From an uncultured Tenacibaculum sp. (GTDB lineage Bacteria > Bacteroidota > Bacteroidia > Flavobacteriales > Flavobacteriaceae), in NCBI GenBank assembly GCA_937922085.1, contig CAKZVD010000103.1, positions 1 through 47,674 on the forward strand: DNA of 47,674 nt. The letters run 5' to 3'. The notes under the pieces were generated by a model. That model did not search any database, was not told the DNA's origin, and was given only the letters and a program-made list of their open reading frames with translations. This document shows positions 24,578 to 33,604 of this stretch, piece by piece (positions within the stretch are counted from its first letter, which is position 1; each line of letters opens with the position of its first letter). The translations under genes were made by a program, and so were the position numbers.

Positions 24578-24840
24578 TAAATAAATTTTTGGTTAATTTT
24601 AATTGCTGACTAAGATACATTTATTATCTATTTTTTAGATTATAATAATACTCTAGCTTTAACCAAATATTTTATATTTAATGAACTGTTTCGCCCCAAA
24701 GGCACGAGTTATCTATAAAAACTTTATTTTTTCCCATTTCGAGGCAAGTCTCGGAGAATTGAACTCTTGACTATCCCCCTGCGATTAAAGTACACTACTT
24801 TAAAACTCTTCTTCTATTTTTCATTTCCTATATTTTTATA
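24578..24840. repeat. Intergenic spacer with degenerate repeat
   Basis: The spacer between 24577 and 24975 has no credible gene. Around 24709-24770 it contains CCCATTTCGAGGCAAGTCTCGG, similar in style to the repeat-like spacers at 1668-1760 and 18829-18948. The rest is AT-rich DNA ending in the terminator at 24843. Confidence 0.4.
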
Positions 24841-24842
24841 CT

Positions 24843-24877
24843 AAAAAAACCTATAGATTTAAAATCTACAGGTCTTT
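24843..24877 (-). terminator. Terminator of the duplicated membrane protein gene
   Basis: Minus strand: ACCTGTAGATTT pairs with AAATCTATAGGT (one mismatch), then a seven-base T-run. It lies about 100 bases after the stop at 24975. Confidence 0.8.
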
Positions 24878-24974
24878 TACAATCAACTTCAAAAGTTAAA
24901 GAATTTATATCATTATTATATGATCATATTCTTTATACTTTTAGAACAAAAATCTGCTTAACTAACTCATAACA

Positions 24975-25397
24975 TTAGTTGTAAAACAGAATACTTGCAA
25001 GAATTACCCAAACACCGATACAAACTCCAACCAAACCTAACTTCCCTTGTATTGGTGCTAGTTTTCTTAGTAAATTGGCTCCTTTTTCTTTCGCTTCTTC
25101 ATTTTTCGATAAAAGTAATTTATTGATCATTCCATATCCTAAAATAAACCCTAAAACTGCTTGTATTGCTGCACTTGCTATCCAAGTAATCCACCAAATA
25201 GGCCAACTTCCAAGAATGCTAATATTTAAAATTGCTTGTATTACTCCCCAAATTCCCCAAAAACAAAACAACAGACCAATCCATCCTTGATAAGGTGCTA
25301 TTTTATCTAATAATTCTTGTGCATTTGGCTTTTTTGATAATAGTAAAGAAGGTGCAGCTAGTAGACCTAAAATAATTAATGTAATTCCGTAAATCAT
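24975..25397 (-). CDS. Small membrane protein with internal duplication
   Basis: 140 residues, four hydrophobic helices. Two halves resemble each other: residues about 29-57 ([20 protein letters not shown]) and about 108-136 ([20 protein letters not shown]) share LLxKxAPxQGxxGLxxxxxGxW. The loops are positively charged. I do not recognise a named family and give no function. It is located downstream of the T9SS surface protein and the 55-residue peptide, on the same strand. Confidence 0.75.
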   Translation of the reverse strand: MIYGITLIILGLLAAPSLLLSKKPNAQELLDKIAPYQGWIGLLFCFWGIWGVIQAILNISILGSWPIWWITWIASAAIQAVLGFILGYGMINKLLLSKNEEAKEKGANLLRKLAPIQGKLGLVGVCIGVWVILASILFYN

Positions 25398-25480
25398 TTT
25401 TTTTATTTAATGTTAGTTATTTTTTATTGTATTCATTTTAATTTCATAGAAAACACAAAACTGTTTATCTATTTAAAATA

Positions 25481-25648
25481 TTAAAATCCTGAACCTGGAG
25501 CTTCTGGTGAAGCTGCTTGTGCTTTTTTAGGACTTAAAATTAAGTAAGTACCTAAAGCAGTTAAGGCAGTATACTTTCCGTAATTCCCTATTTTCTCTAA
25601 AGCTTCTTTACGTGTTATTTCTTGTTGCTTAATTTGTTTATTTTTCAT
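25481..25648 (-). CDS. 55-residue exported small protein
   Basis: A short frame with good codon use, starting MKNKQIKQQEITRKEALEKI and ending SPEAPGSGF. A basic N-terminus with a Tat-like TRKEALEKIG segment is followed by the hydrophobic YTALTALGTYLIL and then KKAQAAS, a likely signal peptidase site after AQA. The mature product would be only about ten residues, rich in Pro and Gly. It starts 19 bases after the stop of the T9SS surface protein and so is probably cotranscribed with it. The C-terminus PGSGF resembles the PGDGF end of the protein at 46433. Confidence 0.72.
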   Translation of the reverse strand: MKNKQIKQQEITRKEALEKIGNYGKYTALTALGTYLILSPKKAQAASPEAPGSGF

Positions 25649-25667
25649 TTTATAAAAATTATATCAA

Positions 25668-28600
25668 TTAATTTAAAAGCACTTTTTTTGTTTCAGTTCT
25701 AGTTCCTAATTTCAACTTAACCATATATACGCCAGTAGATAAATTAGATACATTAAAAACATTCGTTCCTAAAGTTGTTGTTTTCATTTTTGCAACTTGT
25801 TTTCCTGATAAAGAATATAGCGTTACTGTTCCGTTACTTTGTAATCCTGTAATTGTAATTTGATTCTTTGATGATTTGTAAATCATTATTTTTTGTGAAT
25901 CACTTTCATTCTCTTTTGTACTTAAACTCTTTTCTGAAGTATGTAAATAAAAACGTCCTGCTCCATTTAAATCGTTTTGTAATGTTATTCTATAATTCTC
26001 TTTAGATAAGTTTATAAAAGTATTTTTAACAGTATCTTCTAAATACACAGAAACCTCTTGATTTAAATTTAAACTTTTAATAGAAAAATTTAATTCTTTT
26101 CCTGTTTTAGCAATTAAACCAACAGGAATTACTGTTTCTGTAATACTTGAATTAGGTAATGCTTGAATTGCTAACTTTTGATTAGATTTATCATTTTTAA
26201 CTAATTTTGTAAATACTGCAAAGTCGTAATTTTCACCTCCAAATAAACTTCCATCATAACCGTTATCAAAACCTGTTGTTGTTTTTTCTATAAAATAGAT
26301 TTTAGTTGAAGTTTCATTTACTAACAGTTCTATATTTATATTTCCTTGTTGTCTTGCAAAAGTATTCGTAGTTTGATGACTCTGATTACCTGTTTCAAAA
26401 ATCACATTTGTATCGTTTTTTGCGTTTACAAAAAAGCTTTGTGTTGGTGCTATTTCTATTGCATTAGCAGCCGTATATGTTTCATACTGTATACCATTCC
26501 ATAACCAAATAGTTTCCTCACTAAGCGCAGTAGTGTTTACTGTTGTAAAATTTCCTGAATTTATATAAGATGTAAATGGGTTACCAATTAAGTTAAAGTT
26601 ATTTTCAGTACCTGTTACAACAGGGTAATTAACAATAGCTGTATTTAACTCTCCTGTAAACTTTATATCTGTTGGCATTGCTAATTTCATAGACAAACCT
26701 AAACCTACTGCTATACTACCAGAGGCATCGTTCTTTTTATAACTCCATGCGCTAACAGCACTGTTATTATAGGTACCGATACCTATATTACCTCCACTTC
26801 CTATTGCAAAATTATTATCTACTATAAGGTTTTCATAAGTCTGATTAGCTACTGGAGGGCTTATTAAATGCCAATTACCTGTTAAAGTTCTATTGTAAAT
26901 AACACGGGCATTTACTGCTGCATTCGCTATTAAAGTTGCGTTATTTTGTAATGTAATTGTATTAACATTTACATCATTAGAAATTGTAGGATAATTCGTT
27001 AAACCTGTTTCTATTTCTACATTGTCATCGATTGTAGGAATATTTCCATTTGCCCAATTACCTGAAGTATTCCAATCATTATCTATGGTTCCTAACCACT
27101 TCAATTTAATTTTGCTAAACAAAGCTGTAATGCTTTTAGTAGCGTTCAGAGTAACTGTTAATGGATTTGTAATACCTGAAGCATCTCCACTCCAACCATC
27201 AAATTGATAATCAGCATCTGGAATAGCTGTTAAGGTTACTTCCGTATTTATATCGTAGGTTCCACTAGTAGGCGCTTTATCTATTGTAATTGTTCCGTTT
27301 GAAGCTGTTGTTGTTAAAGTAACTTGTATTTTACTAAACAAAGCGGTAATATTCTTATTAGTATCTGTAGTAATTGTTAACGGGTTTGTTGTACCAGAAG
27401 CATCTCCACTCCAACCTTCAAATTGATAATCAGCATCTGGAGTTGCTGTTAAGATAAGTTCTGTATTTATATCATACGTTCCATCTACAGGCATTTTATT
27501 TACTGTAACAGTTCCATTTAAAGTTGTTGTTGTTAAAGTAACTTGTATTTTACTGAACAAAGCGGTTATTTCTTTGTCTGTATCCATTGTAATAGCTAAA
27601 GGGTTTGCAGTACCAGAAGCATCTCCACTCCAACCATCAAACTGATAATCTTTATCAGGAACTGCTGTTAAAGCAACTACATCTCCATTCGTATAATTGT
27701 CTAAATTAGTAGGAGCTAAGTTAGGATTCACACTTCCATTTTCTGCTATAATCGTTAATTTTGGATGACAAATATCACTACTATAACTAGCTGTTGCATC
27801 TTTATTTGTACTCCAATTAGCATTACTGTAAGCCGCATCATCTACAGTGATACAAGTTAAATTAGGATTAGAAGTAAGATCAAAACTAAAAGCCCCAGAA
27901 ATATTAGCATTATTACCATTCGCAATATTTAAAATTGTCAATTCATTATTCTGACATTGTAAACCTGTTAGTATACTGTTATTAGAAACATCTAATGCTT
28001 TTATTTTATTCTTAAAGCAACTTATAGTTCGTAAATTTATGTTTTTAGAAACATCTAAACTTGTCATTTTATTATCTCGACAATCTATATGAACTAAGGC
28101 TATATTTTTAGAAAAATCTATATTCGTTAAATTATTATTATCACATCTTAAGTTATCTAAAGCAATATTTTTAGAAATATCTAAGTTTGTTAAGTTACTA
28201 CGATCACATCTTAAATTTTCTAAGGAAGTATTTTTAGTAACATCTATACCTGTTAAAGACCCCATAGAATGGCACAATAACTCTTTTAAGTTAATATTTT
28301 TAGAAACATCAAGGTTCTGAATAAGGGTTTTGTTAGTGTTTAAATGAATTAAAGCTATATTTTTGGAAACATCTATAGATCTTATATCATTTCCACCAAT
28401 CTCTAAAGTTTTTAAAGCAGTATGTTTTGAAACATCTAAACTGGTTCGTAAAGTGCGAGTGCAGTTTAAAGATGTTAAAGCTGTGTTTTTAGAAATATCT
28501 AAACTTAAAAAATCATTATCACTACAATCAAATTTTTCTAAAGTAGTGTTTTTAGAAATATCAATTCGTTGTAAATCGTTTCGATTACAATGTAATTCCG

Positions 28601-29219
28601 TTAAAGCTGTATTTTTAGAAACATCTAAACTGGTTAAATTATTAAATCCGCAATCTAAAATTTTCAGGTTTATATGTTTAGAAACATCTAATCTTCTTCG
28701 CGAGTTAACTGCACAATACAACTCTTCTAAAGCAAGGTTCTTAGAAATATCAACATCCCCTAAAGCACTATTTTGCCTAGTGTTTAACACTTTTAAAGCA
28801 GTGTTTTTAGAAACATCTAAACTGGTTATTCCTGTACCACTACAATTTAAATCTATTAAAGCCGTATTTTTAGAAACATCTAAATTGGTTAAATTTCTAA
28901 CACTTCTACAGTTTAACACTTTTAAAGCTATGTTTTTAGTGACATTTATATTTGTTAAATTTCTATTACTAGTACAATCTAATTCAGTAATATTAACAAA
29001 TGCTTCTATACCTGTTAAATCAGTCACAATAGACCCCACTCTTATTGCTCCTGAAAAGGCTATTGCCTCTGCAACACTAATTTCAGTATTACCATCTGTA
29101 TTAATAGATAAATCATTAGCTAAACTCGATTTAAAAATTGCATCAGGTATGATTACATTTTGTGAGAAAATAGAAGTGGTGATACATACTAAAAATAGCA
29201 AAAGTAATTTGTTTTTCAT
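25668..29219 (-). CDS. T9SS-exported surface protein with leucine-rich and InlB-type repeats
   Basis: 1183 residues from ATG 29219. An ATG four codons upstream is less likely, because the later one starts a clean signal peptide ending in IFSQ. Residues about 60-420 are about 16 leucine-rich repeats of the Bacteroidetes type (LDVSKNTALTELxCxxNxL). Residues about 470-710 hold three divergent InlB B-repeats (YQFDGWSGDASGTxNPL). A WLGTIDNDWNTSGNW segment of adhesin-like proteins follows, and the last 75 residues are a T9SS type A sorting domain (LYSLSGKQVAKM to the end). It should be secreted by the type IX system and anchored at the cell surface, likely in adhesion or recognition of other organisms. 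Confidence 0.93.
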   Translation of the reverse strand: MKNKLLLLFLVCITTSIFSQNVIIPDAIFKSSLANDLSINTDGNTEISVAEAIAFSGAIRVGSIVTDLTGIEAFVNITELDCTSNRNLTNINVTKNIALKVLNCRSVRNLTNLDVSKNTALIDLNCSGTGITSLDVSKNTALKVLNTRQNSALGDVDISKNLALEELYCAVNSRRRLDVSKHINLKILDCGFNNLTSLDVSKNTALTELHCNRNDLQRIDISKNTTLEKFDCSDNDFLSLDISKNTALTSLNCTRTLRTSLDVSKHTALKTLEIGGNDIRSIDVSKNIALIHLNTNKTLIQNLDVSKNINLKELLCHSMGSLTGIDVTKNTSLENLRCDRSNLTNLDISKNIALDNLRCDNNNLTNIDFSKNIALVHIDCRDNKMTSLDVSKNINLRTISCFKNKIKALDVSNNSILTGLQCQNNELTILNIANGNNANISGAFSFDLTSNPNLTCITVDDAAYSNANWSTNKDATASYSSDICHPKLTIIAENGSVNPNLAPTNLDNYTNGDVVALTAVPDKDYQFDGWSGDASGTANPLAITMDTDKEITALFSKIQVTLTTTTLNGTVTVNKMPVDGTYDINTELILTATPDADYQFEGWSGDASGTTNPLTITTDTNKNITALFSKIQVTLTTTASNGTITIDKAPTSGTYDINTEVTLTAIPDADYQFDGWSGDASGITNPLTVTLNATKSITALFSKIKLKWLGTIDNDWNTSGNWANGNIPTIDDNVEIETGLTNYPTISNDVNVNTITLQNNATLIANAAVNARVIYNRTLTGNWHLISPPVANQTYENLIVDNNFAIGSGGNIGIGTYNNSAVSAWSYKKNDASGSIAVGLGLSMKLAMPTDIKFTGELNTAIVNYPVVTGTENNFNLIGNPFTSYINSGNFTTVNTTALSEETIWLWNGIQYETYTAANAIEIAPTQSFFVNAKNDTNVIFETGNQSHQTTNTFARQQGNINIELLVNETSTKIYFIEKTTTGFDNGYDGSLFGGENYDFAVFTKLVKNDKSNQKLAIQALPNSSITETVIPVGLIAKTGKELNFSIKSLNLNQEVSVYLEDTVKNTFINLSKENYRITLQNDLNGAGRFYLHTSEKSLSTKENESDSQKIMIYKSSKNQITITGLQSNGTVTLYSLSGKQVAKMKTTTLGTNVFNVSNLSTGVYMVKLKLGTRTETKKVLLN
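27960..28990 (-). repeat. Tandem DNA repeats coding for the leucine-rich repeats
   Basis: Repeats of about 63-69 bases, each with the plus-strand core TTTTTAGAAACATCTAAACT (coding for KNxxL and LDVSK). They are degenerate, with neighbouring units differing at many positions. Such arrays change length by recombination, so the number of LRRs may vary between strains. They cause long meaningless frames on the opposite strand. Confidence 0.85.
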
Positions 29220-29335
29220 TTTTACAAACATTTAATTAATTTCATAATTATTTGGTAAACCTAACAAGAACAAGGGCAAAAAGGGTCTCAACTTATAATT
29301 TGAGACACGTAGTATTTAAATTAAATAGGATTTAC

Positions 29336-29360
29336 TATGTTTGTCATATAAATAATTTTG
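29336..29360 (+). promoter_or_regulatory. Two candidate -7 boxes before the TPR-AraC regulator
   Basis: TATGTTTG (29336-29343) and TAATTTTG (29353-29360) both fit TAnnTTTG in the spacer between divergent genes. Neither has a good TTTG at 19-21 bases. Nearby GTCTCAA/TTGAGAC (29285-29306) is an inverted repeat that could be an operator for the divergent pair. Confidence 0.3.
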
Positions 29361-29421
29361 TAACTATATTGTTATTTATGTATTCTACAACACAAGAACA
29401 TTTATCATAATCCTATTTTTT

Positions 29422-31056
29422 ATGTTTAATTTTTTAAGCGTTATTATTTTTCAATTTTCTTTTCTAATTTCTAATGGTCTTTTTTTAACTACTAATAACA
29501 TCAATTATGATCAGAAAGAAATATCTGTAAAAGACAGTGTTGCCAAATACAAAAAATTATCTATCAAGTCTTATCGAAAAGGTGATTTAGAAGGTTTTGG
29601 TTATTATAGTAACAAAGTATTAGCCTTTGCTGAAAAATATAATTTAAGAGAAGTTAAAATTAGGACTTTAATAAACTTAGCAATTTATCATCAACGAAAA
29701 GACGCGTATAAAGAAGCCCTTACTAACTATATTAAAGCAGAAAAACTAGCATCTTATTTAAAGGACTCTTCCTATCTTAAAATAATATTGAAGACCAATT
29801 TTGCTAACCTTTATTATAAAACAGAAGATTATAATAATGCCAAACTAACCATGAATAAAGTTTTAATCTTGGCAAATTATCATGAAGATAAAAAAAAGAA
29901 ACAAATTAAAATATCCGCTCTCAATACATTAGCTAACATTAATGCCGATGAGAGAAATTATAAAGAGGCTTTTAATTATTATAATGAATTAAAAGTAATG
30001 TTGAAAAATGAGGAAAACAACACACAAAAGCTTGCTACATTATATTCTAATATTGCAGCATCCTATAGAGAAACAGGAAATTATACAGAGGCAATAAAAA
30101 ACGGAAAAGAAGCATTAAAAATAATAGGAAAAGAAAGACTTATAGATATAGAAGCGTCTGTAAAACTTAACATAGGAGTTTCTTACTATAAATTAAAGGA
30201 ATTTAAAAAAGCATTGTCCTTTTTAAGTTCAGCTAATAAAATAGCCCTTGAAAATGGTTCTTTTGAGGTAAAAATGAAAACACATAAGCGTTTAGCAAAA
30301 GTACAAGAGGCTTTAAACAACATAGATGAAGCTTTAAAAGAACAAAAAAAATATACGATTGCTAGAGAGGAATATTTAAAAACGCTTACAAATACGCAAC
30401 GACTAAAATTTGAAAACGATGCCATAAATAAGTCAATAAAAATTAATCATCAAAAAGAAAAAATCACCTTTTTAAATAAAGAGAAAGTACTATATATAGC
30501 TATTGGTTGTCTTTTATTCGTTTTATTTTCTGCATTTGTAGTTAGTTATTATAAGAAAAGAAGAATATATAAAAGTGATACTACACTATTAAAAGGAGAT
30601 AAAGCTTTTTTAGAAAATGAAAACGAATTATTAAGAAATAAACTTACCAAAGTTGCGCTTTCTTTAAAAGAGCAAAATAATGTAAAAAAGAACAAAAAGC
30701 CTTCTATTTCTATTGAGGATCAAGAATTATATAAAGAACGTATTTTAAATTATATGGATGCCTCTAAACCATATTTAGATTCTGAGATTAAACAATTAGA
30801 TGTTGCAAAAGCACTAGAGATGAGCTTGCATCTTTTTTCTGAGATACTAAACACTTGTTTCGAACAAAACTTTAATAGTTTTATTAATTTATATCGCGTA
30901 GAAAAAGCAAAATTATTAATGAAAGATCCAGAATATGATAAATATAAAATTATAACTGTTGCTTACGATTCTGGTTTCTCTAGCAAACCTTCTTTTAACA
31001 GGGTTTTTAAAAAACTGGTTGGCTGTACTCCTACTGAATACCAGAATAGAAAATAA
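29422..31056 (+). CDS. TPR-containing membrane-anchored AraC-type regulator
   Basis: 544 residues. An N-terminal signal or anchor helix is followed by about seven tetratricopeptide-like helical pairs (about 45-335, e.g. LATLYSNIAASYRETGNYTEAI), a membrane helix at about 355-376 (LYIAIGCLLFVLFSAFVVSYY), a coiled linker and a C-terminal AraC-family HTH (about 440-544; VAYDSGFSSKPSFNRVFKKLVGCTPTEYQ). The periplasmic TPR part probably senses a signal and the cytosolic HTH binds DNA. It is divergent from the LRR surface protein gene, its most likely target. Confidence 0.88.
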   Translation: MFNFLSVIIFQFSFLISNGLFLTTNNINYDQKEISVKDSVAKYKKLSIKSYRKGDLEGFGYYSNKVLAFAEKYNLREVKIRTLINLAIYHQRKDAYKEALTNYIKAEKLASYLKDSSYLKIILKTNFANLYYKTEDYNNAKLTMNKVLILANYHEDKKKKQIKISALNTLANINADERNYKEAFNYYNELKVMLKNEENNTQKLATLYSNIAASYRETGNYTEAIKNGKEALKIIGKERLIDIEASVKLNIGVSYYKLKEFKKALSFLSSANKIALENGSFEVKMKTHKRLAKVQEALNNIDEALKEQKKYTIAREEYLKTLTNTQRLKFENDAINKSIKINHQKEKITFLNKEKVLYIAIGCLLFVLFSAFVVSYYKKRRIYKSDTTLLKGDKAFLENENELLRNKLTKVALSLKEQNNVKKNKKPSISIEDQELYKERILNYMDASKPYLDSEIKQLDVAKALEMSLHLFSEILNTCFEQNFNSFINLYRVEKAKLLMKDPEYDKYKIITVAYDSGFSSKPSFNRVFKKLVGCTPTEYQNRK

Positions 31057-31113
31057 TAATATGTTTTTTAATGTTTTAAAACAATATTAATTTAGATTAA
31101 TGTTTATATTTTT

Positions 31114-31632
31114 TCAGTTTAGTTGTATAAATTCTTTGCTCCATTTTAATATTTCTTCAGCTTTATTTTTATCTCTTTCTCCTAAAAACACATAATTTGT
31201 TTTTCCTTGTTTAGTTATAAAATCAATTCTATAATTTATAAATGTAAAATTTAAATATGATTTTACTATTTGAATGTCTTTTATCTCTGAAAAAATAAGT
31301 TTTCTTTTTCTTAGAAGCGATTTTCGTGTAAAAACTTGATTTTTTAAATCAACTATGAATTCATTTTTTCCAACTAAACTAAAAAATGAAATAAAAGCTC
31401 CAATTAAAATAGAGTATATCAAGAATGAGAAACTAAAGTTTTTCCAATTTGCTATTTGTAGCATAATTATAATAAAGGAAGCTATAAATAAACTAAACAA
31501 TAATTTATCTTTTTTTGATTGTGAATTACTAAAATGTATTATTTGTTTTTCATCATCAAAATCAAAACTCTTACTTTCCTTATAAAAGCTTTTAAACTCT
31601 TTTATACCTTTCATTATTATAGTAATTTTCAA
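31114..31632 (-). CDS. Membrane protein with PH-like domain, unknown function
   Basis: 172 residues from ATG 31632, which overlaps the preceding amidohydrolase stop as ATGA. A second start at 31614 is possible. Two membrane helices (about 45-65 and 70-88) are followed by a mainly beta segment with FIVDLKNQVFTRKSLLRKRKLIFSEIKDIQIVKSY, similar in pattern to bacterial PH domains, and a final helix. It is the last gene of the M28/DoxX/amidohydrolase operon. No function is evident. Confidence 0.72.
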   Translation of the reverse strand: MKITIIMKGIKEFKSFYKESKSFDFDDEKQIIHFSNSQSKKDKLLFSLFIASFIIIMLQIANWKNFSFSFLIYSILIGAFISFFSLVGKNEFIVDLKNQVFTRKSLLRKRKLIFSEIKDIQIVKSYLNFTFINYRIDFITKQGKTNYVFLGERDKNKAEEILKWSKEFIQLN

Positions 31633-33242
31633 TTCACTTTTTCTCCATTTACATACGTATCTATTACTTTGGTTACTGGAACCTTAGATATATCCACAGT
31701 CATAATATCTTGATTCAGAATCACAAAATCGGCAGCTTTTCCAATTTCTATACTTCCTTTTTCATTTTCTTCAAAATTAGCATAAGCATTCCAAATTGTC
31801 ATTCCTTTTAAGGTTTCTTCACGTGTTAATGCATTTTCCATTTGATATCCTTCTTTCGGATAGTTCTTCAAATCTTTACGAGCAACAGCTGCATAAAATG
31901 TTAAAAACGGATTTACTCTTTCTACAGGGTAATCAGTACCTAAAGCAACTTTCCCATATACATTTAATAATTTTTTAAACGCATATCCTCCTTTAATACG
32001 CTCTTTCCCTACTCTATCTTCAGCCCAATACATATCTGAAGTTGCGTGTGTTGGTTGAATAGACGGAATAATATTTTTAAACATATCAAAATCTTGTTCG
32101 TCTACAATTTGTGCGTGTTCTATACGCCAACGTCTGTCTTTTTGATTTTTTAATACTTTATGATAGGTTTTTAACATCAAATAATTTGCTGAATCTCCAA
32201 TCGCATGTGTGTTCATTTGATAAGTAGAATTTGCTATTTGAGTTGCTATTTCTTCATAACGTTTTGGAGAAAAAATTAAAGCCCCAAAATGATTATGTCT
32301 ATCACTATATGACTTTTTTAATGCTGCTCCTCTAGACCCTAATGCTCCATCCCCATATACTTTAAAAGAACGAACATGTAAACGGTCTGTTTTTATAATC
32401 CCTTTTTTAATATAGTAATCTAAATTAGGTTGTGTAGCCGAAACCATCGCATAAATTTTCATACTTAATTCACCTGCTTTTTGTAAACTATCTATTAACT
32501 CTATAACGGGCTTATCTAACCCAGCATCAGATACCGTTGTTAACCCATAAGAAAAATTGATCTTCTCAGCATCTTTTAATGCCTGAATTTGTTCTCTTCT
32601 TGTAGGTGCAGGTATTTTAACAAAGTCGGCTGCATTATCAATAAGTACTCCTGTTAACTTTCCTTCCTTTTTAATAAACTCTCCTCCTTCTGTTTTAGAC
32701 GCAATTGTTATTCCTGAAATATCTATTGCTTTTTGATTTACCAAAACAGCATGACCATCTACACGTGTTATTGCTACTGGTGTGTTTGGAAAAACACTAT
32801 CTAGTTTTTCTTTTGTAGGAAACTCTTTTACCTCCCAATCATTTTGATCCCAACCACGACCAGTTATAAAAGATGTTTTTTTCTCTTTCTGAAAAACCAC
32901 TAATTTCTCTAGTACTTCTTTATAACTTTTAGTACCAACTAAGTCTACTTTTTGCTGCTGAATTCCTAAATTAAAAAAATGACAATGACCATCTATCAAA
33001 CCTGGATATACAGGTTTTCCTTTAGCATTTATTATTTTTTCTGAACTGTATTTTTCTTTAATTTCTTTATTAGTTCCTACTGCTATAAATTTTCCGTCTT
33101 TAACAGCAAAACTTTCCGCAGATTCAAAATTATCATTTACAGTGTATACTTTTGCATTTGTAACTAGTACATCTACTTTTTCTTTTTTATTACACGATAT
33201 TAGTAAAACAGTTACAACTATTAAATAAATTATTTTCTTCAT
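31629..33242 (-). CDS. Amidohydrolase family 3 (YtcJ-like) lipoprotein
   Basis: 537 residues. The lipobox LLISC gives Cys17. The metal-dependent hydrolase signature GLIDGHCHFF has His86 and His88. Later NTHAIGDSA, RIEHAQIV and GTDYPVERVNPF complete the metal ligands of this TIM barrel. Members hydrolyse amides, formamides or cyclic imides, but the substrate is unknown. Its start overlaps the DoxX stop by four bases, and its neighbours include an M28 peptidase, so a role in using peptides or amino acid derivatives at the cell envelope is a fair inference. Confidence 0.9.
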   Translation of the reverse strand: MKKIIYLIVVTVLLISCNKKEKVDVLVTNAKVYTVNDNFESAESFAVKDGKFIAVGTNKEIKEKYSSEKIINAKGKPVYPGLIDGHCHFFNLGIQQQKVDLVGTKSYKEVLEKLVVFQKEKKTSFITGRGWDQNDWEVKEFPTKEKLDSVFPNTPVAITRVDGHAVLVNQKAIDISGITIASKTEGGEFIKKEGKLTGVLIDNAADFVKIPAPTRREQIQALKDAEKINFSYGLTTVSDAGLDKPVIELIDSLQKAGELSMKIYAMVSATQPNLDYYIKKGIIKTDRLHVRSFKVYGDGALGSRGAALKKSYSDRHNHFGALIFSPKRYEEIATQIANSTYQMNTHAIGDSANYLMLKTYHKVLKNQKDRRWRIEHAQIVDEQDFDMFKNIIPSIQPTHATSDMYWAEDRVGKERIKGGYAFKKLLNVYGKVALGTDYPVERVNPFLTFYAAVARKDLKNYPKEGYQMENALTREETLKGMTIWNAYANFEENEKGSIEIGKAADFVILNQDIMTVDISKVPVTKVIDTYVNGEKVN

Positions 33243-33601
33243 GAGTTCATGTAAATTAAATAGGCAATAAATAAAAAAACGAATTGAATAGGCAATCTAA
33301 TTATTGCCATTTTTTTAGACCCTATAGCTGGTCTTTCTCTAAATAAATCCCAAATATGTAATGGTAGAAATAGTAGCATTAAAATAAAAAAACTACTTGC
33401 TGCAATTTTCACAGTACTTGTAAGAAACAAGCCTATACCAATTGCTATTTCTATGACACCTACTACATAGTTAATCAATAACCTAGGCAATGGCTTTGGA
33501 ATAAAACCATTAAACACTTTTGGTTTTACAAAATGCATTACTCCCATAAATGTGAACAATAAACCAAATGCAATTCTTATAATTAAAATAAAAACAGTCA
33601 T
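33239..33601 (-). CDS. DoxX-like membrane protein
   Basis: 120 residues, four membrane helices. The pattern IRIAFGLLFTFMGVMHFVKPK, then VVGVIEIAIGIGLFL and PLHIWDL, matches the DoxX/DoxX-like family of small quinone-linked or unknown-function membrane proteins. It is located three bases after the M28 peptidase stop and overlaps the amidohydrolase start, so it is firmly in the operon. Its role there is unknown. Confidence 0.85.
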   Translation of the reverse strand: MTVFILIIRIAFGLLFTFMGVMHFVKPKVFNGFIPKPLPRLLINYVVGVIEIAIGIGLFLTSTVKIAASSFFILMLLFLPLHIWDLFRERPAIGSKKMAIIRLPIQFVFLFIAYLIYMNS

Positions 33602-33604
33602 AAA

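Noticed and set aside
27960..28990. Regular direct repeats that could suggest a CRISPR array
   Set aside because: The repeats are about 63-69 bases, degenerate and in phase with codons of the LRR protein. There are no unique spacers and no cas genes.
28363..29235. A 290-codon open frame on the plus strand
   Set aside because: It is the antisense of the leucine-rich repeat coding DNA. The tandem repeats keep the opposite frame open, but the sequence has no domain or codon pattern of a real protein.
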